DNA of 6,598 nucleotides from Pseudomonadota bacterium (GCA_021804505.1 JAJZHL010000055.1:1-6598); one strand, 5' to 3'; positions 1 through 6,598 are shown, numbered from the stretch's first letter. Notes: generated by a model not told the origin, from the letters alone. Program-made: numbers and translations.

Positions 1-2
1 AT

Positions 3-818
3 AATGCCACAATACCTGTTATTAATACAGCCTTTTCTGCTGCTAAACAGCAATTAGAATCTCCGATGATTGCTAGGGCAGTTGTAAAAAAACTGGACAA
101 GTTTTTATCATTATATACTGGTACCCTTAGTTGTGGAGTAGTAGGACTAGGAGTCATAGGTAGGGCAGTTGTAGAAAAATTATTAGAGCTCAATCATGAA
201 GTGGTAGTGTACGACAATCTCGAAGAAAGATATGATTTTATAAAAAATGTTAAGATTGTAAATAGTACCCAATTATTGTTTGAAGAGGCAGAATATATCT
301 TTGGTTGTACTGGAGAAGATATCAGTATATCTCTTGATATAACAAAGATGAACGGAATTAAAAATTTGATTAGCTGCTCGTCACAAGATATTGAATTTCA
401 ATCCATACTGAAAATTATTCAAGATACTTCCGTTAATAGCTCTCTCAATATATTGGATAATATAGATTTTCCCTTAATTAACGGGAATGTTAAAATTTTT
501 AGAGGTGGATACCCTATAAATTTAGATAATTCTGGTGAATCCGTACCTGCTTCAGAGATACAGCTTACTCGAGGATTATTGCTTGGAGGAATTGTACAAG
601 CACTATTTCAATTACTTCAGGAACCTAATCAACAGCCTAAACAATATATGCTACATCCTAGAATACAGAAATTAATAGTCCAGGTTTTAATAGAAAATGA
701 TCCAAGTAAATTCCATGAGCCGTTAGCAAAAAATTTTCTAGATGAAGAATGGATAAAAAATAATTCTAGCGGAGAATATATTACTAGCGAAATCCTGTTA
801 AGAAACTTTTCTATATAG
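3..818 (+). CDS. SAHH-like NAD(P)-binding Rossmann protein, 5' partial
   Basis: The frame is open without a stop from base 3, so the gene starts left of the window; the ATG at 66 is probably internal, because the 21 codons before it read as protein. Counting from that ATG, a dinucleotide-binding motif GLGVIG lies at residues 27-32 after a beta strand, and an acidic residue (D50) ends the next strand, as in NAD-binding Rossmann folds. GCTGEDI (80-86), LISCSSQDIEF (101-111) and GGYPINLDNSGES (147-159) line up in order with the NAD domain and following segment of S-adenosylhomocysteine hydrolase (TTTG.., NIGHFD.., GR.VNL..). The usual SAHH C-terminal Lys/Tyr NAD-contacting tail is not visible, so true SAHH activity is doubtful; a distant SAHH-related dehydrogenase-like protein is safer. 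It runs convergently to the tra genes and is probably cargo of the element. Its substrate cannot be told. Confidence 0.75.
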   Translation, partial: NATIPVINTAFSAAKQQLESPMIARAVVKKLDKFLSLYTGTLSCGVVGLGVIGRAVVEKLLELNHEVVVYDNLEERYDFIKNVKIVNSTQLLFEEAEYIFGCTGEDISISLDITKMNGIKNLISCSSQDIEFQSILKIIQDTSVNSSLNILDNIDFPLINGNVKIFRGGYPINLDNSGESVPASEIQLTRGLLLGGIVQALFQLLQEPNQQPKQYMLHPRIQKLIVQVLIENDPSKFHEPLAKNFLDEEWIKNNSSGEYITSEILLRNFSI

Positions 819-894
819 CAATCCTCAGAAGTAGCGAATTTTATCACTCCGTTCTTCTACTGCACCATAAAACTATAAAAAAATTCAGGACCAA

Positions 895-927
895 TATCAA
901 AAATGCAATATTTTAGCATTTTTGATA
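895..927. terminator. Hairpin between convergent genes, possible terminator
   Basis: A perfect 12-bp inverted repeat (895-906 TATCAAAAATGC, 916-927 GCATTTTTGATA) encloses a 9-nt loop. It sits in the 128-bp gap between the stop codons of two convergent genes, the expected place for a bidirectional terminator. On the minus strand a run of seven U would follow about 11 nt after the stem (877-883). On the plus strand no U-run follows directly. The stem is AT-rich with only two G:C pairs at the loop end and one inside, so it would be weak. It could instead be a remnant of a small palindromic repeat. Confidence 0.45.
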
Positions 928-946
928 GAGAGTAGGAACCTCTATT

Positions 947-1186
947 TTATTTCTTATCTTTTGAGGTGTGTGTCATACCATTTACAACTACTGTAGGATT
1001 GCCGGAAATAGCTACTATATGCTTCTCTTCTACATTTTTAAGGAAATAGTGAATGAATATTAAAAAGGTAACCAATAACGGTAGAGCAAAAAATAGCAAA
1101 GCCTTGCCCTTTCTCTTTGATTCTTCTTTATCAAGACGCTTAGTTTCCTCTTCCTCTAACTCTGCATCTAAATCTTGTTGTACCAT
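947..1186 (-). CDS. Small single-pass membrane protein, unknown function
   Basis: I do not recognise this 79-residue protein. It begins with a strongly charged helix (residues 5-28, rich in Glu and Lys/Arg, probably a short coiled coil), followed by one hydrophobic segment at about 29-49 (ALLFFALPLLVTFLIFIHYF), then about 30 residues with a polar Lys-rich end. The KRKGK stretch just before the membrane segment suggests the N-terminus is cytoplasmic and the C-terminus periplasmic. An in-frame TAA directly precedes the ATG, which fixes this as the only reasonable start; Shine-Dalgarno pairing is weak. It lies 139 bp downstream of traD on the same strand, so it may be the last gene of the tra operon or have its own promoter. 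Size and topology would suit an accessory T4SS or entry-exclusion-like protein, but no motif supports that. Confidence 0.65.
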   Translation of the reverse strand: MVQQDLDAELEEEETKRLDKEESKRKGKALLFFALPLLVTFLIFIHYFLKNVEEKHIVAISGNPTVVVNGMTHTSKDKK

Positions 1187-1220
1187 TTACAATACTCATG
1201 TAGTCAACTGACCTAAGCTC

Positions 1221-1248
1221 AAAATAACAGATTTTAGATCGGTTTCAA
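1221..1248 (-). promoter_or_regulatory. Candidate sigma-70-type promoter for the small membrane protein
   Basis: On the minus strand, TTGAAA (1248-1243) and TATTTT (1226-1221) are separated by 16 bp, resembling -35 and -10 boxes. The -10-like box lies about 35 bp before the ATG at 1186. The match is by eye in AT-rich DNA, where such pairs occur by chance. Confidence 0.25.
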
Positions 1249-1325
1249 GAGCAAAAATCATGAAAAATAAACTCACTACAAATTAGCCATTTAGATAGTC
1301 AATATATAAGTGATTTCCATTTTTT

Positions 1326-3029
1326 TTAATGAGACTGTAAAGTCATTTCTAGCTTAGTAACAGGAATATTACCAGCTAGCTTTACATAACAGGTAAGGTT
1401 TGGTAGGTTCATAATTTCAGAGGGCATTACTATTAACTTCTTTTTTTCTATATTATTGATATTTACTCCATCACGCATAGAGTTAGACCCATAAGAAAGA
1501 TTTTCCTGTGTTTCAATGATTTCCTGCTCACCAAGCATTAAAGCAGACCTATGAGCTGTTTGCTGATCACCTACTCGGAAGATAAACCTGCTACTAAATA
1601 AATCAAGCATAGAAGCAGCACCAGCATGGCCGTATATTTCTTCTAGCTGATAGATGTTCTGTAGACCTGCAACAAAACACCCGCCATATTTTCTACTCTC
1701 GGCTAAGGCAATTGGTAAAGAATCGATTTTTTGCAAAGCTGGTAGCTCGTCTAAAATAAACCACATATTGCTGTTATTGCTGATACCCCTATCCATTAAA
1801 GCTTTGATGGCAATACTGATCCAAGCGGCAATTAAAGGACGTAATGTTACTCTTTGATTAGGAGAAGCAGTAATAAATAGCCAACCAGTATCAAGGGGAT
1901 CTGTGAACCATTGCCTAATGCTAAAATTACCCTTTGGTTGTAAGTGTTTTAAGGATGCGATATTCTTACCAACAGTTGCCTGAATACCGGCAGAAGTTTC
2001 GGGTGCACTATTGCTAATAATACCAGCAACTGCCGTATTTTTAAAAACTCGTGCAAATTGCTGATTATCTGAATATATAATCATCTCAACTAATTTTTTG
2101 ATATCTTTGCTATCTTGGTATAATTGTAGGCCTTCAGATAATACTAGTTCAGCATTTTTAGCAAAAAAATCATCTAGCCTTGGGTTATAACTACTAAAGC
2201 TGCTAGCTATGTCGTCAAAATCAGATGTCTCACGGCAATCGTTCCATGGAAGCCAGTGCTGACTGTTTTCAGAAAAGGGGTTCAGGATTTTATCTACTTT
2301 AGGATTAAAAAATCGTTCGACAAAAGAGCCGGTTAAATCGACAATAATAGCCCGATCATTTTGCCCTCTAATCTGAGGTAATAATTCATTTAGCATGTTA
2401 GTTTTCCCGGTGCCTGTGGTACCAGTTAATAATAAATGTTGTCTTTCACTATTTTTAACTAACGGCAACCTTGCAAACTTAATTTTTGAAGCATTGTCAC
2501 TTTTATATAACATTTTAGCTACAACTGTAGCTTCTGCAAACTCTGCACCTCTGACTGTATCTTTACTCATTGTTTTCTTGCCTTGGTAGATAAAGAAGAT
2601 AATGGAGGCTATTACACCAATAGCAAAAACGATTATTCCTTCTAACAAAGCTGAGTGTAACAAAAATTGCTTAAATTGTTCAATCTTGGTGCCATAAGGT
2701 GTGATATTCCAGAATTTATCAATAAACGTCCCAGCATTACGATAAACCCAAGATTTTTGTTCTAGATAATAAAATTTTATACCTATTTGATTGATAGGAT
2801 AAAAATATTGTCCTACTGCAAGTTTTAACTGAACGTAACGCTCAATTGAAAAATAATACAAACTGATTAAGGATAATTTCTGGTACATACGCCATATTAG
2901 CCAAATTATGGTGAGTAACAGCCCTACCATAATGGCATTGATACTTCCTTGTCCGAACATTCGAAGTTGATGGGCAAAGATTTGTGAGCCGCGGGTAAAA
3001 TTATTTTGATTATGATTTTGGTAGCTCAT
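1326..3029 (-). CDS. traD: TraD, F-type conjugative coupling protein (VirD4-family ATPase)
   Basis: This is the inner-membrane hexameric ATPase that links the relaxosome to the transfer channel and drives DNA export. Two membrane segments lie at about residues 30-48 and 124-148 with a short periplasmic loop between. Walker A GTTGTGKT is at 203-210, and the Walker B strand WFILDE at 423-428 ends in the catalytic Asp-Glu. Several stretches follow E. coli F TraD closely from memory: TRGSQIF..LRMFGQ at the start, KILNPF near 248, GWLF near 382, DELPAL near 427, ARKYGG-like ESRKYGG near 444, and LPNLTCYVKLAG near 542. The N-terminal match supports this ATG, although no strong Shine-Dalgarno is seen. 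At 567 residues it ends right after the core and lacks the roughly 150-residue tail of F TraD (717 aa), which in F contacts TraM. The start lies 9 bp after the TPR gene stop, indicating co-transcription and probable translational coupling. Confidence 0.95.
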   Translation of the reverse strand: MSYQNHNQNNFTRGSQIFAHQLRMFGQGSINAIMVGLLLTIIWLIWRMYQKLSLISLYYFSIERYVQLKLAVGQYFYPINQIGIKFYYLEQKSWVYRNAGTFIDKFWNITPYGTKIEQFKQFLLHSALLEGIIVFAIGVIASIIFFIYQGKKTMSKDTVRGAEFAEATVVAKMLYKSDNASKIKFARLPLVKNSERQHLLLTGTTGTGKTNMLNELLPQIRGQNDRAIIVDLTGSFVERFFNPKVDKILNPFSENSQHWLPWNDCRETSDFDDIASSFSSYNPRLDDFFAKNAELVLSEGLQLYQDSKDIKKLVEMIIYSDNQQFARVFKNTAVAGIISNSAPETSAGIQATVGKNIASLKHLQPKGNFSIRQWFTDPLDTGWLFITASPNQRVTLRPLIAAWISIAIKALMDRGISNNSNMWFILDELPALQKIDSLPIALAESRKYGGCFVAGLQNIYQLEEIYGHAGAASMLDLFSSRFIFRVGDQQTAHRSALMLGEQEIIETQENLSYGSNSMRDGVNINNIEKKKLIVMPSEIMNLPNLTCYVKLAGNIPVTKLEMTLQSH

Positions 3030-3038
3030 CTATGGAAG

Positions 3039-4238
3039 TTACAAATTACTTTTTAATATCTTTAATTTCAGTTCAAGTTCATCTGCCAGCAGGTTATTGC
3101 CTAATTTTCTTAAGCCCATAATTGTTTGTTCATATTCTTCTATCAGTTTAGGCTTATACTTAAGAGCCAAAGCTAAATTTTCCTTAGCTTCTTTGTGTTT
3201 TTGTAAAGATAATAACGATATGGCTTTTTCTAAGTAGCATTCAGCAAAATCAGCTTTATACTTAATAGCTAAATTATAGTTAGCTATTGCCTCCTGTTGA
3301 CTCCCTAACTTTTCAAGAGCTATGCCTTTGTTGTAGTATGACTCTGCATCATCTGGTTTATATTTAATAGCAATATCACAATTCTCTATTGCTTTTTGGT
3401 ATTCTCCTAACATATTCAAAGGGATTGCCTTATTGCAATAGGCTTCTACGTAGTTTGGTTTATACTTAATCGCAAAGTCATAATTTTTTATAGCTTCCTT
3501 AAATCGTCCTAAATACATCAAAGATATTCCCTTATTATTATAAGCTGCTGCATAATCCGGTTTGTACTTAATAGCCAGATCATAGTTTTCAATTGCTTCT
3601 TGATGTATTCCTAAATACATTAAAGATATTCCTCTATTATAATAGGCTTCTGAATAATATGGATTGTACTTTAATGCTAAATCAAAATTTTCTATAGCTT
3701 CTTTATATCTTCCCAATATGTTTAAAGAATCTCCTTTATTATTGTAGGCTTCTACGAAATCTGGTTTATATTTAATAGCTAAGTTATAAAATAATACAGA
3801 TCCAGTGTATTCACCTAACTCGTTAAAAGATACTCCTTTATTATTATAAGCTTCTGCAAGGTAAGGTTTATATTTGATGGCAATGTCAAAATTTTTAATG
3901 GCCTCTTGATGCTTTTTTAAATCATTTAAAGCTATTCCTTTACTATTATAGACATCTGCATAATCAGGTTGGGACTTAATAGCTAGATCAAAATTTTTAA
4001 TGGCCTCTTGGTATTTTCCTAATTTATAAAAAGACCTACCTATATTATAATATTCTTCTGCTAAAATGTCGGGGTCTTTAATTTTACTTTGCTGATCTAG
4101 TGCATTTTGTTGCTGTTTTGTATTACTACCTTTATCTAGCACTCTATCTATTGCTGCAATAGCAGTACTTGAGAGTACTAATAATAAAGTAATAGTAATA
4201 ATTGGTTTATTGATGTTTGGCATAAATGTTATATCCAT
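3039..4238 (-). CDS. Exported TPR-repeat protein within the tra operon
   Basis: This 399-residue protein has a hydrophobic N-terminal segment at about 13-29 (TITLLLVLSSTAIAA) that looks like a signal peptide, with a likely cut after the AIA/IAA stretch, so the protein should be periplasmic or secreted. A Gln/Lys-rich linker follows (about 35-57). Residues 60-399 are exactly ten consecutive 34-residue units with the canonical TPR pattern (A..YNNKG..L..LG...EAI.NYD.AIKYKPDY); the last unit is the most diverged and caps the C-terminus. TPR superhelices bind partner proteins; the partner is unknown. The ATG at 4238 lies 6 bp after the tandem TAA TAA ending traG. M6 (4223) is an alternative start that gives a more typical signal peptide. 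Its position between traG and traD suggests a role in envelope assembly of the transfer system, but cargo or effector function is equally possible. Confidence 0.88.
   Translation of the reverse strand: MDITFMPNINKPIITITLLLVLSSTAIAAIDRVLDKGSNTKQQQNALDQQSKIKDPDILAEEYYNIGRSFYKLGKYQEAIKNFDLAIKSQPDYADVYNSKGIALNDLKKHQEAIKNFDIAIKYKPYLAEAYNNKGVSFNELGEYTGSVLFYNLAIKYKPDFVEAYNNKGDSLNILGRYKEAIENFDLALKYNPYYSEAYYNRGISLMYLGIHQEAIENYDLAIKYKPDYAAAYNNKGISLMYLGRFKEAIKNYDFAIKYKPNYVEAYCNKAIPLNMLGEYQKAIENCDIAIKYKPDDAESYYNKGIALEKLGSQQEAIANYNLAIKYKADFAECYLEKAISLLSLQKHKEAKENLALALKYKPKLIEEYEQTIMGLRKLGNNLLADELELKLKILKSNL
3042..4061 (-). repeat. Ten tandem 102-bp units encoding TPRs
   Basis: The TPR array is in perfect register at DNA level: ten units of 102 bp fill 4061 down to 3042 and end at the codon before the stop. 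Neighbouring units share long similar stretches, for example around 3508-3535 and 3610-3637, both encoding the ISLMYLG region of units 6 and 5. Such an array can gain or lose whole units by recombination without breaking the frame. Confidence 0.85.
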
Positions 4239-4244
4239 AATTTA

Positions 4245-6584
4245 TTAATTTTTATTATCCTTTTTATAGCCTGGTAACTTTATATTTCTTTTCTTTATCG
4301 CTTCCTGGCTGATTCTAATATTATCCGCTACTTGCTGAGCAGCCCTTACAATTGTGGAGTCTGGAGTTTTACTAAATTCACCTTGAATCTGTTTGGTCCT
4401 GTCTTTTATTGTATCAGGTAACTGATTAAGATTTTTAATTTTTTCTCCTTCACTAGTAGTCACGTTATTTGCCAATATCTGGTCTATATTTTTATCATAA
4501 ATGTCACTTTTCTTGTTATGAATATTACTAATAGCATCATTATTACTTAATTCTGTTATATTGTCATCAAAAGTTGATCGTAGCTCCCTTTTAGATGGAA
4601 TAGCACTACTACTAGTAGTGCTTAAAGTTTTAGGTACAATATTATTAACTTTAGCTATGTCTAAAGCTATTTGCTCTGCCTCTTCTTTGTGAGTATTCGC
4701 CCATCTAGCTGCTTGCTCTTTGCTGGTAACCCCAGGAATATTTTTTGTAACTATGTTATCTAGTACTGGTTCATTTAAATTACGATCAATAGTAGCAGAG
4801 TTTTGAGATACATAATTGATATTATAGCTCAGCTGCTCCATATTTTGCTTGGTTCTAGCTATTTCTTGCCCAACAGATTGTTGCTCAGAGAAGTTATTGT
4901 TGAGATTATTACTTAGGTGTTGTACATCACTATTAGATTGATTAAGTCTGCCTTCTTTGGTAGCACTCTTAATTTTAGACAAAGCTTCACTATAAGATTT
5001 TTGTTGATTTACTGATTTCCCTTGATCTTGGTCTTTTTGTTTGTGGGCCCCAGCTCCTACTCTTACAGATAATAAAGCATTGCCCCCTATACTAATATCT
5101 GTACTAGTACTACTACCCTTTCTATTGCTACTTCCGGTATGCTCAGTAGCCGCCTTGCTATCAGAATTGTTTTGCTGCAGAGCTAAATACTCACTATCAG
5201 TAATACCTATAGATTTAGCCTCCTCATGGCTTATCCTCTTGCCTATCTCAGTTGCTATAGAGTTCCCTGATGTTGTCAGATCACTGTACCTATCAGTTAA
5301 TCCATCAAGATAGCTCTGTGAACTCATAAACTGACTTTGATAGCTATCTTGTAATAATTTAGAGGAACGATAATTATTTACTAGAGAGTCTGCTGCCTCG
5401 TTCAGTACCTGCCTGCCACTATCAGTACTTGTTACTCTCATACCTCCATCATCAATAATCCCTCCTGCCATTTGCAGAGTCGGGGCATAACTTTGCTGGG
5501 CAATAGCACGGTTGCCAATGTTATAATTATCCATAGCAATATTATTATCAGCAATATTCGTGCCCATACCACTTGCAACTGAAGATGGGAGGAATTGGTT
5601 AGCAATACTAGCGGTAGTATTGGCACAGCCTTTAAGTACTGCCCATGATAGGTTTGGCACTAAAGCAGCGAGCATTTGGAAGGTAGCATAAGTATGCAGT
5701 AATATTTCAGAGAAACTACCTTGTGATAGAATATTTAGCCCTTCTGTTTTGCCAAGCGCCCCAGATATACCAGCTATACTAATCATTCCTAAACAATGAA
5801 TAATAGTAAAAAATACTGGCCAACTAGCTACCCAAATCATTAATAAAAACCAAGTTTTTAAAATATTAAAACCACCAGGTAGCATACTCATAGGGAATAC
5901 TATAAAGATCATGCAAACAATCACGGCAAAAAATGCTGATTGCAAAATTGGCAGGATATTGCCTACCATTTCTCCAAGGACCAAATAGGAAAATGATTGC
6001 TGAAATAACCCACGAGTGGCATTCATTGATACTAGTTGCGGATAAATCCTACTAAGGGAGAATTTTTCTCGCCAATCATCATAGGCTTCACGACTGCTAT
6101 TAAGTAACATGGCTTGTTTCATCCATTGGTTAATATCAGTTTGTTCTTGCTTAAGATATTTTAATGTATCACCAGTCATGGCCATCAGCCTTGCGTTTAA
6201 CTGGGCTGGTAGAGCAGACTGAATCCCAATCTTACTTGCAAATCTGGTCAATAAACCACCCTTTGATTCTCCATCAATAGCAGTTTTGATTAGGGGAGTA
6301 GCCTGCTCACAAGTTTTGAATGAAATAGCCGCATCACTAGGATCACGATAATAAATACCAAAATTATTAGGGATATTTTGCTCTATAAAACCAATTATGT
6401 CATTAGTTTGCTGTGCCGCTACTTTTTTGCCTAAAATATTACCAATAATATATGGCTTTATGAAACATTGACGTAAGAATTCTTTACTATTAGTTAAGGT
6501 TATTGGATTTTGGATTTTGGATTTGAATATCTCTGACTTTACCAACTGCTTTGACACCAAACATAATGCCAGTTTTTCTTGCAC
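4245..6584 (-). CDS. traG: TraG C-terminal portion, F-type mating-pair stabilisation protein, frameshifted
   Basis: F-type TraG spans the inner membrane, helps build the pilus/mating pair, and has a periplasmic C-terminal region for mating-pair stabilisation and entry exclusion. In this 779-codon frame the TraG-like sequence begins near residue 33 (NSKEFLRQCFIKPY). A conserved Cys (92) lies before the ESKGG stretch. Hydrophobic segments occur at about 208-234, 240-275 and 292-312. The motif VPNLSWAVLKG (309-319) resembles PPLSWMMVKG of F TraG. From 340 on the protein is polar, Ser/Asn/Gln-rich and probably coiled, as in the F protein. The N-terminal membrane region is missing because the window ends. 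The GTG at 6584 is not a credible start: this frame stays open to the window edge, and residues 1-29 do not look like TraG, whereas the neighbouring frame does over the same bases. See the fragment at 6490-6597 and the heptamer repeat. Confidence 0.85.
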   Translation of the reverse strand: MQEKLALCLVSKQLVKSEIFKSKIQNPITLTNSKEFLRQCFIKPYIIGNILGKKVAAQQTNDIIGFIEQNIPNNFGIYYRDPSDAAISFKTCEQATPLIKTAIDGESKGGLLTRFASKIGIQSALPAQLNARLMAMTGDTLKYLKQEQTDINQWMKQAMLLNSSREAYDDWREKFSLSRIYPQLVSMNATRGLFQQSFSYLVLGEMVGNILPILQSAFFAVIVCMIFIVFPMSMLPGGFNILKTWFLLMIWVASWPVFFTIIHCLGMISIAGISGALGKTEGLNILSQGSFSEILLHTYATFQMLAALVPNLSWAVLKGCANTTASIANQFLPSSVASGMGTNIADNNIAMDNYNIGNRAIAQQSYAPTLQMAGGIIDDGGMRVTSTDSGRQVLNEAADSLVNNYRSSKLLQDSYQSQFMSSQSYLDGLTDRYSDLTTSGNSIATEIGKRISHEEAKSIGITDSEYLALQQNNSDSKAATEHTGSSNRKGSSTSTDISIGGNALLSVRVGAGAHKQKDQDQGKSVNQQKSYSEALSKIKSATKEGRLNQSNSDVQHLSNNLNNNFSEQQSVGQEIARTKQNMEQLSYNINYVSQNSATIDRNLNEPVLDNIVTKNIPGVTSKEQAARWANTHKEEAEQIALDIAKVNNIVPKTLSTTSSSAIPSKRELRSTFDDNITELSNNDAISNIHNKKSDIYDKNIDQILANNVTTSEGEKIKNLNQLPDTIKDRTKQIQGEFSKTPDSTIVRAAQQVADNIRISQEAIKKRNIKLPGYKKDNKN
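4602..4622. repeat. Near-perfect short palindrome inside traG
   Basis: Arms of 10 bp (4602-4611 AGCACTACTA, 4613-4622 TAGTAGTGCT) flank one central base. It encodes a Ser/Thr run (about residues 655-661) in the low-complexity tail of TraG, so it may simply follow from repeated ACT/AGT codons. An RNA hairpin with an 8-bp stem and 5-nt loop is possible. Confidence 0.4.
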
Positions 6585-6597
6585 TAAGACCGTCGTG
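6490..6597 (-). pseudogene. traG: Upstream traG fragment in a second frame, cut off by the frameshift
   Basis: Reading the minus strand from the right edge in the frame one base behind the long traG frame gives HDGLSARKTGIMFGVK, then AVGKVRDIQIQNPKSNNLN and a TAA at 6492-6490. KTGIMFGVKAVGKVRDI resembles the KTGMLFGANLIVKSTDF segment of E. coli F TraG, at the same place relative to the following conserved block. This frame is therefore the genuine upstream part of traG. It loses register in the AATCCAA repeat and stops 11 bp past the end of that repeat. The frame is open to the window edge, so the rest of the N-terminal region lies outside. The product would be a truncated TraG ending before its main membrane domain. 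Confidence 0.8.
6503..6524 (-). repeat. Three tandem heptamers at the traG frameshift
   Basis: On the minus strand AATCCAA occurs three times in exact tandem (6523-6503), with one further matching base at 6524. The unit length is not a multiple of three, so a gain or loss of one copy changes the reading frame. With three copies the upstream and downstream traG frames do not join; with two (or five) copies they would. Slipped-strand duplication is the simplest origin. Confidence 0.9.
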
Positions 6598-6598
6598 A

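Noticed and set aside
629..847. Minus-strand 72-codon open frame
   Set aside because: It lies almost wholly opposite the SAHH-like gene, has a Cys/Ile-rich composition without domain features, and is a shadow frame.
1143..1199. Short minus-strand frame from the ATG at 1199 overlapping the start of the small membrane gene
   Set aside because: It is only 19 codons, with a basic Arg/Gly-rich product and no support; a leader peptide is possible but not shown.
1187..1325. Search for a tRNA, attachment site or strong terminator after traD
   Set aside because: Only weak short repeats (two TTGACTA copies on the minus strand) and an A8 tract at the traD stop are seen; none is convincing.
1654..1857. 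Plus-strand 67-codon open frame inside traD
   Set aside because: It is opposite the highly conserved Walker B region of TraD; no independent coding signal is seen.
2395..2589. Plus-strand 64-codon open frame inside traD
   Set aside because: It is opposite the Walker A region of TraD and its hydrophobic composition comes from the antisense of that gene.
3042..4061. CRISPR-like reading of the regular repeats
   Set aside because: The 102-bp periodicity comes from 34-residue TPR units in one continuous reading frame; there are no identical short repeats with unique spacers.
5041..5313. Plus-strand 90-codon Leu-rich open frame inside traG
   Set aside because: It is antisense of the Ser/Asn-rich TraG tail, which yields Leu/Val-rich shadows; no start signal or motif.
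5438..5626. Minus-strand 62-codon open frame inside traG
   Set aside because: It overlaps traG on the same strand in another frame, and the traG frame is well supported there.

Overview
The window is AT-rich and carries a compact run of minus-strand genes from an F-type (IncF-like) type IV secretion / conjugation system: the C-terminal part of TraG, a secreted TPR-repeat protein, the coupling protein TraD, and a 79-residue single-pass membrane protein. A different kind of gene runs toward them on the plus strand: an NAD(P)-binding Rossmann protein resembling S-adenosylhomocysteine hydrolase (SAHH). AT-rich DNA with F-like tra genes, a TPR gene and metabolic cargo fits an integrated or plasmid-borne conjugative element of a Rickettsiales-type intracellular alphaproteobacterium (the RAGE class). 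That assignment is inferred from gene content and composition; no taxonomic marker is present.

Layout. 1-818 (+): 3' part of the SAHH-like gene, whose frame is open to the left edge. 819-946: convergent intergenic space with a 12-bp-stem hairpin that could terminate transcription. 947-1186 (-): small membrane protein. 1187-1325: 139-bp gap with a weak candidate promoter for the small gene. 1326-3029 (-): traD. 3039-4238 (-): TPR protein. 4245 to the right edge (-): traG. The traG/TPR and TPR/traD gaps are 6 and 9 bp, so these three are almost certainly one transcript, read from right to left.

Main observation. traG is not intact. At the right edge a different minus-strand frame (6597 to 6490) encodes a stretch that looks like the conserved TraG segment before the point where the long frame becomes TraG-like. 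The two frames meet at three exact tandem copies of the heptamer AATCCAA (minus strand, 6503-6523). Removing one 7-bp copy joins the frames without a stop and gives a continuous TraG-like sequence. The gene therefore appears to have been switched off, or decayed, by one heptamer duplication, and the GTG that opens the long frame at 6584 is probably not a real start.

How the genes fit together. TraG acts in mating-pair formation and stabilisation. TraD is the inner-membrane ATPase that feeds the relaxosome into the channel. The exported TPR protein sits between them in the operon and could be an envelope adaptor or a cargo gene. With traG frameshifted, this copy of the transfer system is probably impaired unless the heptamer count reverts.
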